Assembly (NCBI GenBank): GCA_022821725.1
Contig: JAJEDB010000078.1
Coordinates: forward strand, 32,837 to 96,836
Length of the DNA stretch: 64,000 nt
From: Candidatus Poribacteria bacterium
GTDB taxonomy: Bacteria > Poribacteria > WGA-4E > WGA-3G
Reading direction: 5' to 3'
In this document: one piece after another, positions 41,483 through 52,800 of the stretch
Numbering within the stretch: the first letter of the stretch is position 1
Layout: every line of letters begins with the position of its first letter
Notes under the pieces: generated by a model
Seen by the model: the letters and a program-made list of their open reading frames with translations, nothing else
What the model was told of the DNA's origin: nothing
The model's database searches: none
Made by a program: the position numbers and the translations under genes

Positions 41483-42259
41483 ATGAAAATATTGTTTATC
41501 GGGGATATAGTTGGAAAGCCAGGCAGAGCAGCAACAGTCAGGTTTTTGGAAGAACACCGTCACGAATACGACTTTATCGTTGCAAATGGAGAGAATACAG
41601 CTGGGGGGAAAGGGTTAACGTTTGACATCGTTGACCAACTTTTGGCTTCCGGGGTCTCCGCGATTACAACGGGAAACCACGTCTGGGATAACAGAGAGAT
41701 TTTCCACTTTATAGATACAACCCCGCAATTGATACGTCCTGCGAACTATCCGACCGAGGTCGCTGGACGGGGTGTAACCATCGTTACATCCGATGACGGA
41801 GAAACGCAACTCGGTGTCATCAATCTCGCCGGACAAATTTTCATGAATCCTTACACCAACCCGTTTCATGCGCTCAATTCGATTTTACCTGAAGTGAAAG
41901 CGGTGACCCCCTATATCCTTCTCGACTTTCATGCGGAGGCAACCTCTGAAAAGATTGCGATGGGCTGGCACGCAGACGGCAGGGTAGGCGCAGTGGTCGG
42001 CACGCATACGCACGTTCAGACAGCAGATGCCCGCGTCCTGCCACAAGGCACGGCTTACATTACAGATGTCGGTATGACGGGACCCTATGACTCGGTGATC
42101 GGCACAAGAATTGACGACGCGCTGGAACGGTTTCTGACGATGATGCCCACCCGATTTACTGTCGCTTCAAAGAACGTCAAACTCTGTGGTGCTGAGATAG
42201 AACTCGACCCAGAAACGGGTTTGGCAGTGAGTATCGTGCCGGTGCAGGCACAGTATTAA
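41483..42259 (+). CDS. YmdB-type (TIGR00282) metallophosphoesterase
   Basis: 258 residues from ATG 41483; the frame is open upstream but overlaps pyrE. Metal motifs are in place: 'MKILFIGDIVGKPGR' (GDxxG), 'IVANGENTAGGKGLT', 'AITTGNHVWDNRE' (GNHxW), 'ILLDFHAEATSEKIAMGW' and 'VGTHTHVQTADARVL' (GTHTH). YmdB of Bacillus subtilis hydrolyses 2',3'-cAMP and affects RNA and biofilm. Its neighbour there is rny; no such gene is seen here. It lies between pyrE and xseA. Confidence 0.93.
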   Translation: MKILFIGDIVGKPGRAATVRFLEEHRHEYDFIVANGENTAGGKGLTFDIVDQLLASGVSAITTGNHVWDNREIFHFIDTTPQLIRPANYPTEVAGRGVTIVTSDDGETQLGVINLAGQIFMNPYTNPFHALNSILPEVKAVTPYILLDFHAEATSEKIAMGWHADGRVGAVVGTHTHVQTADARVLPQGTAYITDVGMTGPYDSVIGTRIDDALERFLTMMPTRFTVASKNVKLCGAEIELDPETGLAVSIVPVQAQY

Positions 42260-42261
42260 TG

Positions 42262-42345
42262 AGTTGTCAGTTGGCGGTTATCAGTTAAGAGGTTTTCGTT
42301 GAATGCCCCTACTTAACCGACGACTGGAGACTAAAGACCGAAGAC
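42262..42345. repeat. Palindromic interspersed element before xseA
   Basis: Arms 'GTTGTCAGTTGGCGGTTATC' plus 'AGTTAAGAGG' and 'TTAACCGACGACTGGAGAC' plus 'CCGAAGAC' surround a short centre. It ends four bases before the xseA ATG. Same family as the in-frame copies in tamB. Confidence 0.65.
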
Positions 42346-42349
42346 TATT

Positions 42350-43585
42350 ATGCAATTAGAAATACCCATGGCAACGCGGACTGTTCACAGTGTCAGTGAA
42401 ATAACGGATCTGTTGAAAAATCTGATAGAACAGCAACCACACCTGCAAAATGTATGGGTTCAGGGACAGGTGTCCAATTACAGTCGGTCCGGTGCTGGGC
42501 ATATCTACTTCACGCTCAAGGATGACAGAAGCCAGATCCAAGTTATTATGTTTCGGAGCAGTGCCGCCGGTCTCAGATTTGTTCTGAAGGACGGAGAAGA
42601 AGTGCTCGTGCAAGGGCGACTGAATCTTTATCCTGCCAGAGGACAGTATCAGATTAACGCCAATAAGGTAGAACCGCTTGGGATTGGCGCGTTGCAAAGA
42701 GCCTTTGAAGATTTGAAACAGCAGCTCGCAGATGAAGGGTTGTTTGCGGAACATCACAAAAAACCGTTGCCGGTCTTCCCTCTAAAAATCGGCGTGATAA
42801 CGTCTGCGACGGGAGCGGCGTTTCAGGATATCTGTCAACAACTTCGTAAACGGTATCCATTAGCCGAAGTGTTGCTACACCCGACGCTTGTTCAAGGCGA
42901 CGGCGCCGCAGAAGGGATCGTCCATGCACTACAAGCGATGAACCAACGGGACGACATAGATGTGTTAATTGTGGGGCGCGGTGGGGGTTCCATTGAAGAT
43001 CTCTGGGCGTTCAACGAGGAGGTCGTTGCGCGTGCGATTTTCGCCTCTGCGATACCAGTGGTTTCCGCTGTCGGGCATGAAACAGATTTTACTATTGCCG
43101 ATATGGTGGCGGATCACCGGGCACCGACCCCTTCGGCAGCAGTTGAACATATTGTTCCAGATCAGACTGAACTTCTCACACAATTGGAGGGATACGATGC
43201 CTGGCTGTGTAGAATCATAAATGACCGATTTGACGCACTCAAAACACGGCTCCAAGACCTTGAGACACGGTTCTCACCGACACGACGAAAGGACGCAATT
43301 TATCAACTTCACCAAACATTAGATACTTTGGACCTTGCGTGTCGGAGTGCTGTAGGACAGAAACTCGCTGATGGTGAACGCGATCTTCACACACTTGCGC
43401 AACGCTTAAACGCATTGAGTCCGTTAGCCACACTGGAACGGGGGTATAGTATCAGTCGGAAGATGAACGGTGAAATACTGATCTCAAATCAACAGGTATC
43501 CGTAAACGACAGAATTGAGGTGCAATTATCGCATGGACATCTTGCCTGTCGTGTTGAGGCGGTTGGAGACTCGGAAACTGATTAA
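42350..43585 (+). CDS. xseA: Exodeoxyribonuclease VII large subunit
   Basis: A 411-residue XseA. It has an N-terminal OB-fold ('VWVQGQVSNYSRSGAGHIYF', 'QGRLNLYPARGQYQI'), a catalytic core 'IGVITSATGAAFQDICQQL', 'VLIVGRGGGSIEDLWAFNEE', 'PVVSAVGHETDFTIADMVAD', 'RAPTPSAAVEH', and a C-terminal helical tail and 'LERGYSISRK'. It degrades single-stranded DNA with XseB. The start at 42350 or 42368 is undecided; neither has a strong ribosome site. It is followed 28 bases later by xseB. Confidence 0.96.
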   Translation: MQLEIPMATRTVHSVSEITDLLKNLIEQQPHLQNVWVQGQVSNYSRSGAGHIYFTLKDDRSQIQVIMFRSSAAGLRFVLKDGEEVLVQGRLNLYPARGQYQINANKVEPLGIGALQRAFEDLKQQLADEGLFAEHHKKPLPVFPLKIGVITSATGAAFQDICQQLRKRYPLAEVLLHPTLVQGDGAAEGIVHALQAMNQRDDIDVLIVGRGGGSIEDLWAFNEEVVARAIFASAIPVVSAVGHETDFTIADMVADHRAPTPSAAVEHIVPDQTELLTQLEGYDAWLCRIINDRFDALKTRLQDLETRFSPTRRKDAIYQLHQTLDTLDLACRSAVGQKLADGERDLHTLAQRLNALSPLATLERGYSISRKMNGEILISNQQVSVNDRIEVQLSHGHLACRVEAVGDSETD

Positions 43586-43613
43586 ACGGAACGGAATATA
43601 ACGGAGACGGTAT

Positions 43614-43802
43614 ATGACTTTTGAAGAAAAACTCGCGAAACTCTCACAGATAGTCGAACGATTGGAAAAAGGCAATGACCTGCCGCTTGAAGACTCGCTA
43701 AAACTTTTTGAGGAAGGGGTCGGCTTGGTCCGGGCCTGCAGAGAAACGCTTGAAAATGCTGAGCAACGGGTAACAAACGTTTTGGAAACAGATAACTTTT
43801 AA
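43614..43802 (+). CDS. xseB: Exodeoxyribonuclease VII small subunit
   Basis: A 62-residue helical hairpin protein: 'MTFEEKLAKLSQIVERLEKG', 'LPLEDSLKLFEEGVGLVRAC', 'LENAEQRVTNVLE'. This is the whole XseB family pattern. It binds the helical tail of XseA. The usual next gene ispA is absent; dxs follows after 19 bases. Confidence 0.95.
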   Translation: MTFEEKLAKLSQIVERLEKGNDLPLEDSLKLFEEGVGLVRACRETLENAEQRVTNVLETDNF

Positions 43803-43821
43803 AAGAACAGGAATTCAAAAT

Positions 43822-45693
43822 ATGCTTTTAGAAAAGATCAATAGGCCCGCAGATTTAAAAAAACTTGAACTCGATGAACTGAAAGTGCTTGCTGAAGAGA
43901 TGCGCGCCTATCTATTGACGGTGCTCTCTGAGCATCCAGGACATTTTGCCCCGAACTTCGGGACAGTCGAACTGGCAATAGCGTTGCACAAAGTGTATGA
44001 CACACCGCGCGACAAAGTCGTCTGGGACATCGGGCATCAAGCGTATCCGCATAAACTGCTCACCGGCAGGCGGGACGCGTTCCCAACGCTCCGACAAAGC
44101 GGGGGGATCAGTGGATTCCTCAGCAGAGCGGAGAGTGAATACGATGTCTTTGGTGCAGGACACTCCAGCACTTCTATCGCCGCAGCTTTGGGGATTGCCA
44201 CCGCCAGAGACCTTATCAATGAGCATTACAAAGTCGTGGCTGTCATCGGAGATGGTGGGTTAACAGGGGGGATGGCATTTGAAGCGTTGAACACCGCCGG
44301 GGACTTTAGAAACGATATGACCGTCATTCTCAATGACAACAACATGTCCATTTCAGCGACTGTCGGGGCGTTCTCTAAACATTTTCATAAACTCACGAGT
44401 TCACCACAATATAACCTCCTACGCTCTGGTGCGAAGGGGTTGATGAACCTGATTTCAGAGGATGCCAAGCAGATAGCGCGGAAGATTGAGGCATCACTGA
44501 AACCCGGCACGCTGTTTGAGGAATTCGGATTCCGCTACTTCGGTCCGCTCGATGGTAACGATTTAGAGGCATTGATACCCGTTTTGACGGGTATCCGCAG
44601 TCTCACGGGGCCTATTTTACTGCATGTCGTAACCGAAAAGGGACGCGGTTATACGCCGGCGGAAGAAGATCCGGTCGGGTTCTATAGTGTCAGTGGTCCC
44701 TTCAATCTGAAAACAGGAAAGACAACCAAACCGAAACCTGAAACCCCGACGTATACGGAAGTGTTCAGCAAAACGTTGATTGAATTGGCGAAACGCGATG
44801 CACGGATCGTGGGGGTGACGGCAGCGATGCTTGGCGGGACAGGGCTGGATAAGTTTGCGAGCGCATTCCCGAGTCGATGCTTCGACATCGGCTTGGCGGA
44901 ACAGTGTGCGGTTACGTTCGCGGGGGGGCTTGCGACACAGGGCATGCGTCCGGTTGCCGCTATCTATTCTACCTTCCTCCAGCGGAGTTACGATCAGGTT
45001 TTACACGACGTGTGCATCCAAAACCTGCCGGTTGTTTTCGCATTGGACAGAGCCGGACTTGTCGGGGCGGACGGTCCAACACATCACGGCGTTTTCGATT
45101 TCGCTTTCCTCCGCTCTATTCCAAATATGGTCGTCATGGCACCCAAAGATGAGAACGAACTCCAGTCTATGGTGAAGACGGCTGTGTCGTATCAAGAGGG
45201 TCCCATTGCGTTCCGTTACCCGCGTGGCACTGGTATGGGGGTGAAAATGGCTTCAGAACCGCAAGTGCTACCGATTGGGAAAAGTGAGATCGTTAGAGAG
45301 GGTGAGGATGTGCTCGTGATTGCCGTCGGCAACCGCGTCTATCCTGTGCTTGAAGCGGCACAAACGTTAGCAGATTCTGGGATCTCAGCGACGGTTATTA
45401 ACGCACGGTTTGTCAAGCCCCTGGACACTGCGACGATTCTACCGCTTGCGGAACGGATTGGTCAGGTAATTACGATTGAGGATGGTGTGATAATGGGCGG
45501 TTTCGGGAGCGCGGTTTTGGAGGCGATCGCTGCAGCAGGTCTCAAAGACGTGCAGATCAGAAATCTCGGTATCCCAGATGAATTTATTGAGCACGGCGAT
45601 ATCCAGCATCTCTATGCCCTTTGCCAGTGCGATGCGGATGCCGTTGTTCGCACGGCTCAGGAAATGCTACAACAGGAAACGTCTGAATTGTAA
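43822..45693 (+). CDS. dxs: 1-deoxy-D-xylulose-5-phosphate synthase
   Basis: A 623-residue thiamine-diphosphate enzyme, the first step of the MEP pathway. It has 'VWDIGHQAYPHKLLTGRRD', the TPP motif 'VVAVIGDGGLTGGMAFEALN' to 'ILNDNNMSI', 'HVVTEKGRGYTPAEEDP', transketolase-like 'DIGLAEQCAVTFAGGLATQG' with the catalytic Glu, and 'FALDRAGLVGADGPTHHGVF'. Length and order are standard. It stands between xseB and tlyA as in many bacteria. Together with dxr at 11433-12620 it shows the non-mevalonate route. Confidence 0.97.
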   Translation: MLLEKINRPADLKKLELDELKVLAEEMRAYLLTVLSEHPGHFAPNFGTVELAIALHKVYDTPRDKVVWDIGHQAYPHKLLTGRRDAFPTLRQSGGISGFLSRAESEYDVFGAGHSSTSIAAALGIATARDLINEHYKVVAVIGDGGLTGGMAFEALNTAGDFRNDMTVILNDNNMSISATVGAFSKHFHKLTSSPQYNLLRSGAKGLMNLISEDAKQIARKIEASLKPGTLFEEFGFRYFGPLDGNDLEALIPVLTGIRSLTGPILLHVVTEKGRGYTPAEEDPVGFYSVSGPFNLKTGKTTKPKPETPTYTEVFSKTLIELAKRDARIVGVTAAMLGGTGLDKFASAFPSRCFDIGLAEQCAVTFAGGLATQGMRPVAAIYSTFLQRSYDQVLHDVCIQNLPVVFALDRAGLVGADGPTHHGVFDFAFLRSIPNMVVMAPKDENELQSMVKTAVSYQEGPIAFRYPRGTGMGVKMASEPQVLPIGKSEIVREGEDVLVIAVGNRVYPVLEAAQTLADSGISATVINARFVKPLDTATILPLAERIGQVITIEDGVIMGGFGSAVLEAIAAAGLKDVQIRNLGIPDEFIEHGDIQHLYALCQCDADAVVRTAQEMLQQETSEL

Positions 45694-45705
45694 CCTTGGT
45701 CAAAA

Positions 45706-46554
45706 ATGCAAAGGATAGACACTTTTCTGGTAGAGCACGATTTGGTAGAGAGTCGGGAACAGGCGAAACGGCTCATTCTTGCGGGTGCAGTGACTGTTAA
45801 CGGAAACGCCAGAATTAAGCCGGGACAACGGATTCCCGCTGATGCCGAGGTGGTCGTCCAGCAGCAACAAAAATATGTGAGCCGAGGTGGGTTCAAGTTA
45901 GAAAAGGCGTTACACACCTTTGATATAAACGTTCACAACCGGGTTGCGCTTGATGTCGGTGCCTCAACAGGCGGATTCACGGACTGCCTCCTCCAGCACG
46001 GTGCGAAATTCGTCTATGCTATTGATGTCGGTTACGGACAATTGGCGTGGAAACTTCGTAAACATCCACAGGTGCAACCGATTGAGAAAATGAACATCCG
46101 ACACCTAACGCCAGCACACCTAAAAGCATCGGCGTTGAATGACCCGGAAGATTGTGCCTCCATTGTTGTGATTGACGTCTCCTTTATCTCTTTGAGGACG
46201 GTGCTCCCGAGTGTCATCAAACTGCTGAGGAGTTGCGACGACCGTTTTGACATCATTGCCCTGCTGAAGCCGCAATTTGAAGCGGGCAAAGCATACGTGA
46301 AAAAAGGTGGAATCGTCTCTGATAAACAGGTCCATATTCAGACGATAGATACCCTCAGTGCTTTCGCCACAGAGAAACTCGGGGCCACAGTGAGAGGGCT
46401 GACCTATTCACCGATCCACAAAGACATCGGGAATATCGAGTACTTACTTTGGCTTACGGTCGATGATGAAGGTGGGGATGCCTGTCCACACCAACAAACG
46501 ACTGTTGAAGTCGTAGAAGCCGCGCATGAATCTTTTGAAAATGGCCATCAGTAA
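45706..46554 (+). CDS. tlyA: TlyA-family rRNA 2'-O-methyltransferase
   Basis: A 282-residue protein. An N-terminal S4 RNA-binding domain ('RIDTFLVEHDLVESREQAKR', 'GAVTVNG') precedes an FtsJ-like fold: the SAM motif 'VALDVGASTGGFTDCLLQHG', 'VYAIDVGYGQLAWKLRKHP', 'IVVIDVSFISLRTVLP' and 'ALLKPQFEAGK', which give the K-D-K-type active site. In mycobacteria TlyA methylates ribose of 16S and 23S rRNA. The position xseA-xseB-dxs-tlyA is a conserved neighbourhood. Confidence 0.93.
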   Translation: MQRIDTFLVEHDLVESREQAKRLILAGAVTVNGNARIKPGQRIPADAEVVVQQQQKYVSRGGFKLEKALHTFDINVHNRVALDVGASTGGFTDCLLQHGAKFVYAIDVGYGQLAWKLRKHPQVQPIEKMNIRHLTPAHLKASALNDPEDCASIVVIDVSFISLRTVLPSVIKLLRSCDDRFDIIALLKPQFEAGKAYVKKGGIVSDKQVHIQTIDTLSAFATEKLGATVRGLTYSPIHKDIGNIEYLLWLTVDDEGGDACPHQQTTVEVVEAAHESFENGHQ

Positions 46555-46768
46555 CCAGTGGTCAGCGGGTAGTAAAGACGTTTTTTACCCAAAGCAGTAG
46601 CCTGCAAGATCGGCACACGGTTTTTGATAGGGGTGTTTTTGCTTGGGGTTTTTGATAGGGTGTTTCTTCGTATTTCTGTGTATTGTTGCAGGCTACTGTC
46701 TTAAGTTAATTTTCGTAACCGTAGCCCGTAATGTAATGGAGGGCGGATTTAAGAAAGGAACTTTAAAG
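46555..46768. repeat. Gap with two interspersed elements
   Basis: CAGTAGCCTGCAA (46595-46607) and TTGCAGGCTACTG (46686-46698) are a perfect 13-bp inverted repeat. Directly after it starts the 86-bp element 46721-46806, which covers the proposed tamB start. No further gene is seen. Confidence 0.8.
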
Positions 46769-46806
46769 ATGAAATCTGCGTTATTCCTCCGCAAGGTAAA
46801 ATTAAA
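46721..46806 (+). repeat. 86-bp interspersed element, copy A (covers tamB start)
   Basis: From GTAGCCCGTAATG to CCGCAAGGTAAAATTAAA. It aligns over its whole length with 50792-50878 inside tamB. It contains the ATG 46769 and its ribosome site GAAAGGA. Confidence 0.85.
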
Positions 46807-49800
46807 AATTTGCATCGGGATATTCCTTGTTGTCGGGCTATGTGGAACGTTTTTCTTTATCCGATCAAGCACCTTTCTGGAGTGGGTAGAAGGACGGCTC
46901 GAGACTGAACTGAAAAATCGGATAGACGGCACCTACACGGCAAACGTCGGCAAAATAGAGGGAAATATCTTAGGGAGCGTCAGCATTAGAAGCGTTGAGA
47001 TTTCTAAGGAAAACAAACCGGTAATCTCTACAGGGAAAGTCGTACTCAAATATAATCTATTGGGATTGCTAACTCGGAAATTTGAGGTGAAGGAACTGCA
47101 GGTGGACCAACCGGAAATTCACGCCCGCAGGAACACCGAGGGGGACCTGAATCTATCAGATATTTTTGGCGATCAGGCGACACAAGATCCCCCACAATCA
47201 CAAGATTCCCCACAATTCCGTTTCGCTGTCAAATATATTAAATGTGAGAATGGGACAATTGATTACATCGACACACAACGCAGCCTTGACCTCCGGATTG
47301 ATGGAATTACGATTGAGGTAGAAGGTCCCCTCAACACATGGCAGCATGAAGGGACGTTTGAAATTAAGAGCGGGAGTTTCACGGTCAACGGTGCCGAAAC
47401 GGCAATTGACAAATTTAATGCTGATTTTCATATTTTAGCCAGCGGTAGCACGTTAGATGAACTTCGATTGGAATTTGGTGACTCCACTTTGGAGGTTACG
47501 GGTGAATTTACCTACGGAGAAACCGATCCACCTTGGAACAGTAAAGTTGACTTGGATCTGAACCTTGCAGATATAGATCCGTTTTTTGGTGAGGACATCG
47601 AACTTGAAGGCGATGTTGACGCGACGCTGGCGGTGGAGGGAGCAGGTTCCACCTTAGCCGGAACCCTTTCTGTGGAAATACCAACCTTTTCCGCTGTCAC
47701 AGCAAAGAAGGATATCCCCAAGATAACGTTGACAGCAGGACACATTGACGCCGATTTCAACGCTGAACCCACCCCAATATTCACGCTAAAACAACTCAGT
47801 TTCCAAGTCGCCGATGGCACCGTGGTCGCTGATGGAAGCATCACGTCCGAAAATGCCTTAGAAGGCGATCTGCTCAAGCAATTCCAACAATTGCTAACCC
47901 ATCCGATGACTTACCGCGGAAAATGGGACGCTACAGAAATACAACTGATCCCTTTGTTGTCAATGTTAGTCCAACTGCCGGAAAACCTTGCAGACAGCAC
48001 AGGATTCCTCTCAAGCAGTGGAGAATTCAGCGGAAATCACACAGACCCCTCAAGCCTCGAACTCGCCAGCAAGATCCTGCTCACAGAGACAACCCTTGAT
48101 GAGGTAAAACTTAACGATTCAACGCTTAAGTGCACAATAGCAGCGAGTGAATTGAAAATCGACGGAAACTTAGATGAAACCGGGATTGATGTCACGGGTC
48201 CCTTTCCTGTAGGCAGACAAGATATTTTGGATATCCAGGTATCGGGTATCGATGTTGATGACCTGATGAAGATTGCGAATAGTGCGGACATCGGTGGGAT
48301 AGGGGACTTGTCTGCGCAGTTATCGGATGGGACGCTGGAAGGGTTTATGGAGATACCGAATGCGACTTTTAACGACATTCCGATCGGGACTCTGTCCGGG
48401 GATTTTCGCTATCAAGAGGGAAGAGTATTCATCGAAAACGGATTGATGACGAAGAATACCATAGAAGGCACATCGGGGTTGCAAACCCCTCCCACACAGG
48501 GATTTATAGAAGGCACATCGGGGTTTCAAACCCCTCCCACAAACGAATTCCTTAGTCGGACGACAATTACGGGAACTGTGGAGGTTGAAGGCGAGTTTCC
48601 TGCGGATATCAGTGTTGTCGCGGATCCGGTTTATGTGCAACATTACCCGAAACTATTGTTAGGTGCCGAGTATCCTGTAGAGGGTGAGATCAGAGGTGAA
48701 CTCAAATTAGATGGAACGCTCGTCAATCTGGATGGCACTGCCGACTTCAGTGTTACCGAAGCCGTGGCATGGGGGCTCCATTTGGATCCACTGGTGCTTC
48801 CTTTGGAGGTTGAGGATTATAACCTTACGATACCGGATTTCAAGATAACGACTCGCGGACAGCAGGTTACACTCAATGTTGCGGTAGCCGCCAATGCTGA
48901 CTATGACCTGCTTCTCGAAAATAATTCGCCTGTTCACTTAGAAGAAATTGCGAAGGCGGCACATCTACCCGATTTTCCCTTTGAAGGACAATTCGATGTT
49001 CGGGTCGTTGGAAAACTCAAAAAACCGGAAGATGCGGCCCCTCAGGTCAACTGGCGGGTTGACCTCGATTTTTCAGACTTAACCTTCTTGCACACCGAGC
49101 GTGGAACGAAACATCGACTCGGTGATGTCTCGCTCTTCGGTAAACTCGTAGAGAATGGTCATCAATCGTCAGTTAACAAGAATCAGTTAACAGAGGATTT
49201 GGTTAAATCAGATGCCGCTTTAACGGATGCCTATTTTGATTTTCAAGGACACGGCTTTGAGAAAACGGGTCAGATTCAAGGATACGTCAGCCTGGCTCTC
49301 GGGAATCCCTACCGATTTACTGCGGAAGGTGAGAAATTTGATATTACGCCGATCCTGCCTATATTACACCCAACACTTGAGGCGGTTACAGGGACAGCTG
49401 ATGGGAATGCTTCCATAAGCGGAACAATAGCGGATCTTGTCGCACCCCCCGCGAACATAGCCTCTGAATCCCAAAGCCAAAAGATTTATCCCTATGATGT
49501 GGATATTCTTGTGAGTCGTTGTCAGTTATCAGCGAACGGTCATCAGTTAAGAGGGGGGGCTGTTGAACCAGACCCCTCTTTAACCGACAACCGACAACCG
49601 ACAACCGATAACTCTGTGGCATTCACAAATGCTGAACCGATCCGTCTAAATCTCAAAGACGACAGATGGACGATCGAGACGCTTTCCTTGCGGGCATCCG
49701 AACATAAAGTCCCGTTTCTTGAATTGACAGGAACCTCGGATGCCAGTAGGGGCGAGGTGACCTCGCCTGTCCAGACGATGAATCTGCACGCCGTATCTGA

Positions 49801-52800
49801 CGGGTTCGCGCTCCGACCCTTTGCGGAGGTATTGGGACTCCCGCGTGGCATGCTACAAACCGGCACCCTCCGTTACGACTTGAAAGTGACCGGAACACCC
49901 ACCCAACCCAACCTTCAGTTAGAATGGGCAACCCCGACGCTAACATTGGAAACAGAAGCGGGTGATATTGACATCACCGAGGCAGGAGGTGCCATAACAT
50001 ATCAGGAGGAGATACTGCGTTTTGAGGAATGTGCTTTCACCATCTTCGGTAACGACGGACATTTGGAAGGATATGTTGATGTCCAACCCGATGCCGTCGA
50101 CAGTTCGGAGTTACATCTCCGCGTCGATACCATCGCCTTGGATCTCGCCACCTTACCGATGGAGGTTATCGATACCCTTGGCACCGGTGACGGAGTAACC
50201 GGAATTTTAGAGGCATCTATAGAGATCGGCGGCACGCTCGCTGAGCCCCTTGTGCTATTATACGCTGAAACAGCCGGACAGCATCCAATCCGCTTTGTTT
50301 CTTATATTCCGTCTATTACGCTGGAGCGACTTCGTGTAGATATTCACCTCGATTCAGAATTCGTGCGTATTCAAAGGCTGGAGGCGAACGGACAGATGGG
50401 AGAGGGTCCCTACCGTATCCAAGGGGAAGCCAGGTTCTCACGCGAGAACGGTTTTCGGTATTCGGTTAACGGTTATCGGTTAGAAGAGGGTTTCGTTAAA
50501 CCAGATCCTTCTTTAACTGACAACCGAAAACTGAAAACTGGAAACTATTTCCATATTGATGCATCAGCGTCACAAGTAGAGATTGGGGACTACGGTTTCG
50601 CTTCGGGATATGTTAATCTGAGCGGGACAGGCTTAGACCCACAGCAGATGACGGTAATTGGTGAGATAAACGAACTGGAACTTGATGGCTACGATTTCCG
50701 TCTTATTAACAGGGCACCGCTCCGATTCAGTTTAAACGCTCCCCAAGCCGGTGAGGAAAATCCCCTACGATCTTCGATTTTAACCAAACCCGTAGCTCGT
50801 AACGAAGTGGAGAGCGGATTTAAGGAAGACACATCAAAGTTCCAAAAGCACGGCATTTCTCCGCAAGGTAAAATTAAAGTACAGATTCCGTTACAACTTA
50901 CATCACCTGCTATGACAGCAGCGATGGAGGTCGATGTTGCAGGCACTCTCGCTTCTCCTGAAATCACAGCAGGTTGGCACGGCACTCTCAATGAAAAGGA
51001 GTGGACAGGCAAAATCCAGTGCCGAGATGAACGCATAAACGTCACGGGGATAGAACTCAAAAACAGTGAAGGGGTGTTAACCCTGGCAGGTGTTATTCCG
51101 TTTAATCTGGCATTTGAAGCGATGGATATATCTGAACGGTTTATTGCAGCCCCCATTGATGTGCGCCTTCGCGGGAGTGAACTGCCTCTCAGTTTTTTTC
51201 CAGAGATTGATACCGCCTTTTCAGAGATGGACGGCACCGTTGACATAGATTTAGGCATACAAGGCACAAGTCAATCTCCATACCTGATGGGTAATGTGTT
51301 TGTTGAGGCGTTGCAACTGCGTCTTAAAGACTTCCACGGGTTGCCGATTCAGAATATGAAAATACACCTCAACGCCCGGAAAGACTTGATTGATTTTACG
51401 GAGTTTCGATTTGACATAGGGGATGGCTACTGTAGACTTGAACACGGACAGGTAGCACTAAAGGGGTTGATGCCAGAGGATTTAATATTACAAGGGTTGA
51501 AATTAGAACAGTTTCCACTGGGTTCAGCCTTACCACCGAACCTGTTAGAAGAGGTGGAAGGGCATATAACAACGACCTTGGAGACATTAGCGGTCCCGTT
51601 CGACACCTTCTTAGCGAGCGGAGAAAGCACGCCATTTCCGCAAGTCCGGGAGCTCCCCTCACTCACCGACCTTGCGGCTGTTGCAAATGCGGATTTATCG
51701 ATTGATAGCGTCCGCCTCGCTTTCAAGGCAATGGATCGGCATTATGACTTCCATGATCCCGCGCCGACCTCGATAGTCCTGAGTGATGGCACTTTTGTTT
51801 TAGCGGAAGAGTTTATGCTTGAAAACCGAGATGCATTTTCAATCAAACAGACCTTTACCGCGGAGGATACCGAACCTGACGATTTATCTGGTAACACACA
51901 AACGCTTTCAGCGAAGACGACGCTCAGTATAGACGCTGAAAGTAAATGGTCAGTAGACGGCGAATTTGATGGCGCACTTCGGATCAAGAATTTTGATGTC
52001 TCAATGATAACCGATAGGTGGCCTGCGCCGTATCGGGTTACCGGTGCCCTGTCTGGCAGTCTACAGATGAGCGGGACCAGCGAGAATCCGAAGATAACCG
52101 TGCGGCGGCACGAGCGCGAACCTGCGGAACTCTACCTACACGATATCCCGATTGACCTGCGATGGCGGATCCGCTATCAGAACGGGAGATGGGAGATAAC
52201 AGAGAAACGATACGTTGAAGTTACATTCGGTGAAAACCAGTTGACTTTCTCGTGGACAATGCCTTACAAATTTGAGGTAATTCCGTTCCTGACAGCGCTG
52301 CAACAGACCCCAGAAAAGCTCTGGACGGAACTCCAGCAGACCGAGATGCATGGAACTTTGGATATAAAAATAAACGACCTGACCGTGCTGCCGTCTTTGA
52401 TCCCGGGGCTTAGCACAGCAACAGGCACGAGCGAAATCCATACCAAATTGACAGGGACGATAGAAACCCCTCAAGTCGATGGGAGTGTCCATTTCGAGAA
52501 TATAGGACTTGCGTTTCCTGAAGCGAATATTCGGATTAAAGAGGCTGAAGGCGACATTCAGTTATCAGAAACAGGGGCAAATATTCGGCAATTTGAAGGC
52601 ATCTTGAACGAGGGTAGATTTGATACTACGGGCAGCATCAACGCGCCGCCAGATATGCGCATCTGGGAGAAATCCCCGACATTGAACGTGTCCACGGGGC
52701 TCACATCAACGGTTTTTGAACAAACCGGGCAGTATCGGATTGACCTCGCTTCCACGGCATTGGGGCTGGAAGGTGAACTCCTACGCCCGCGTCTCACGGG

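Noticed and set aside
48320..48643. Minus-strand frame with repeated 'CGRGLKPRCAFY' peptides inside tamB
   Set aside because: It is the reverse translation of the in-frame GC-palindrome repeats of tamB, without independent support.
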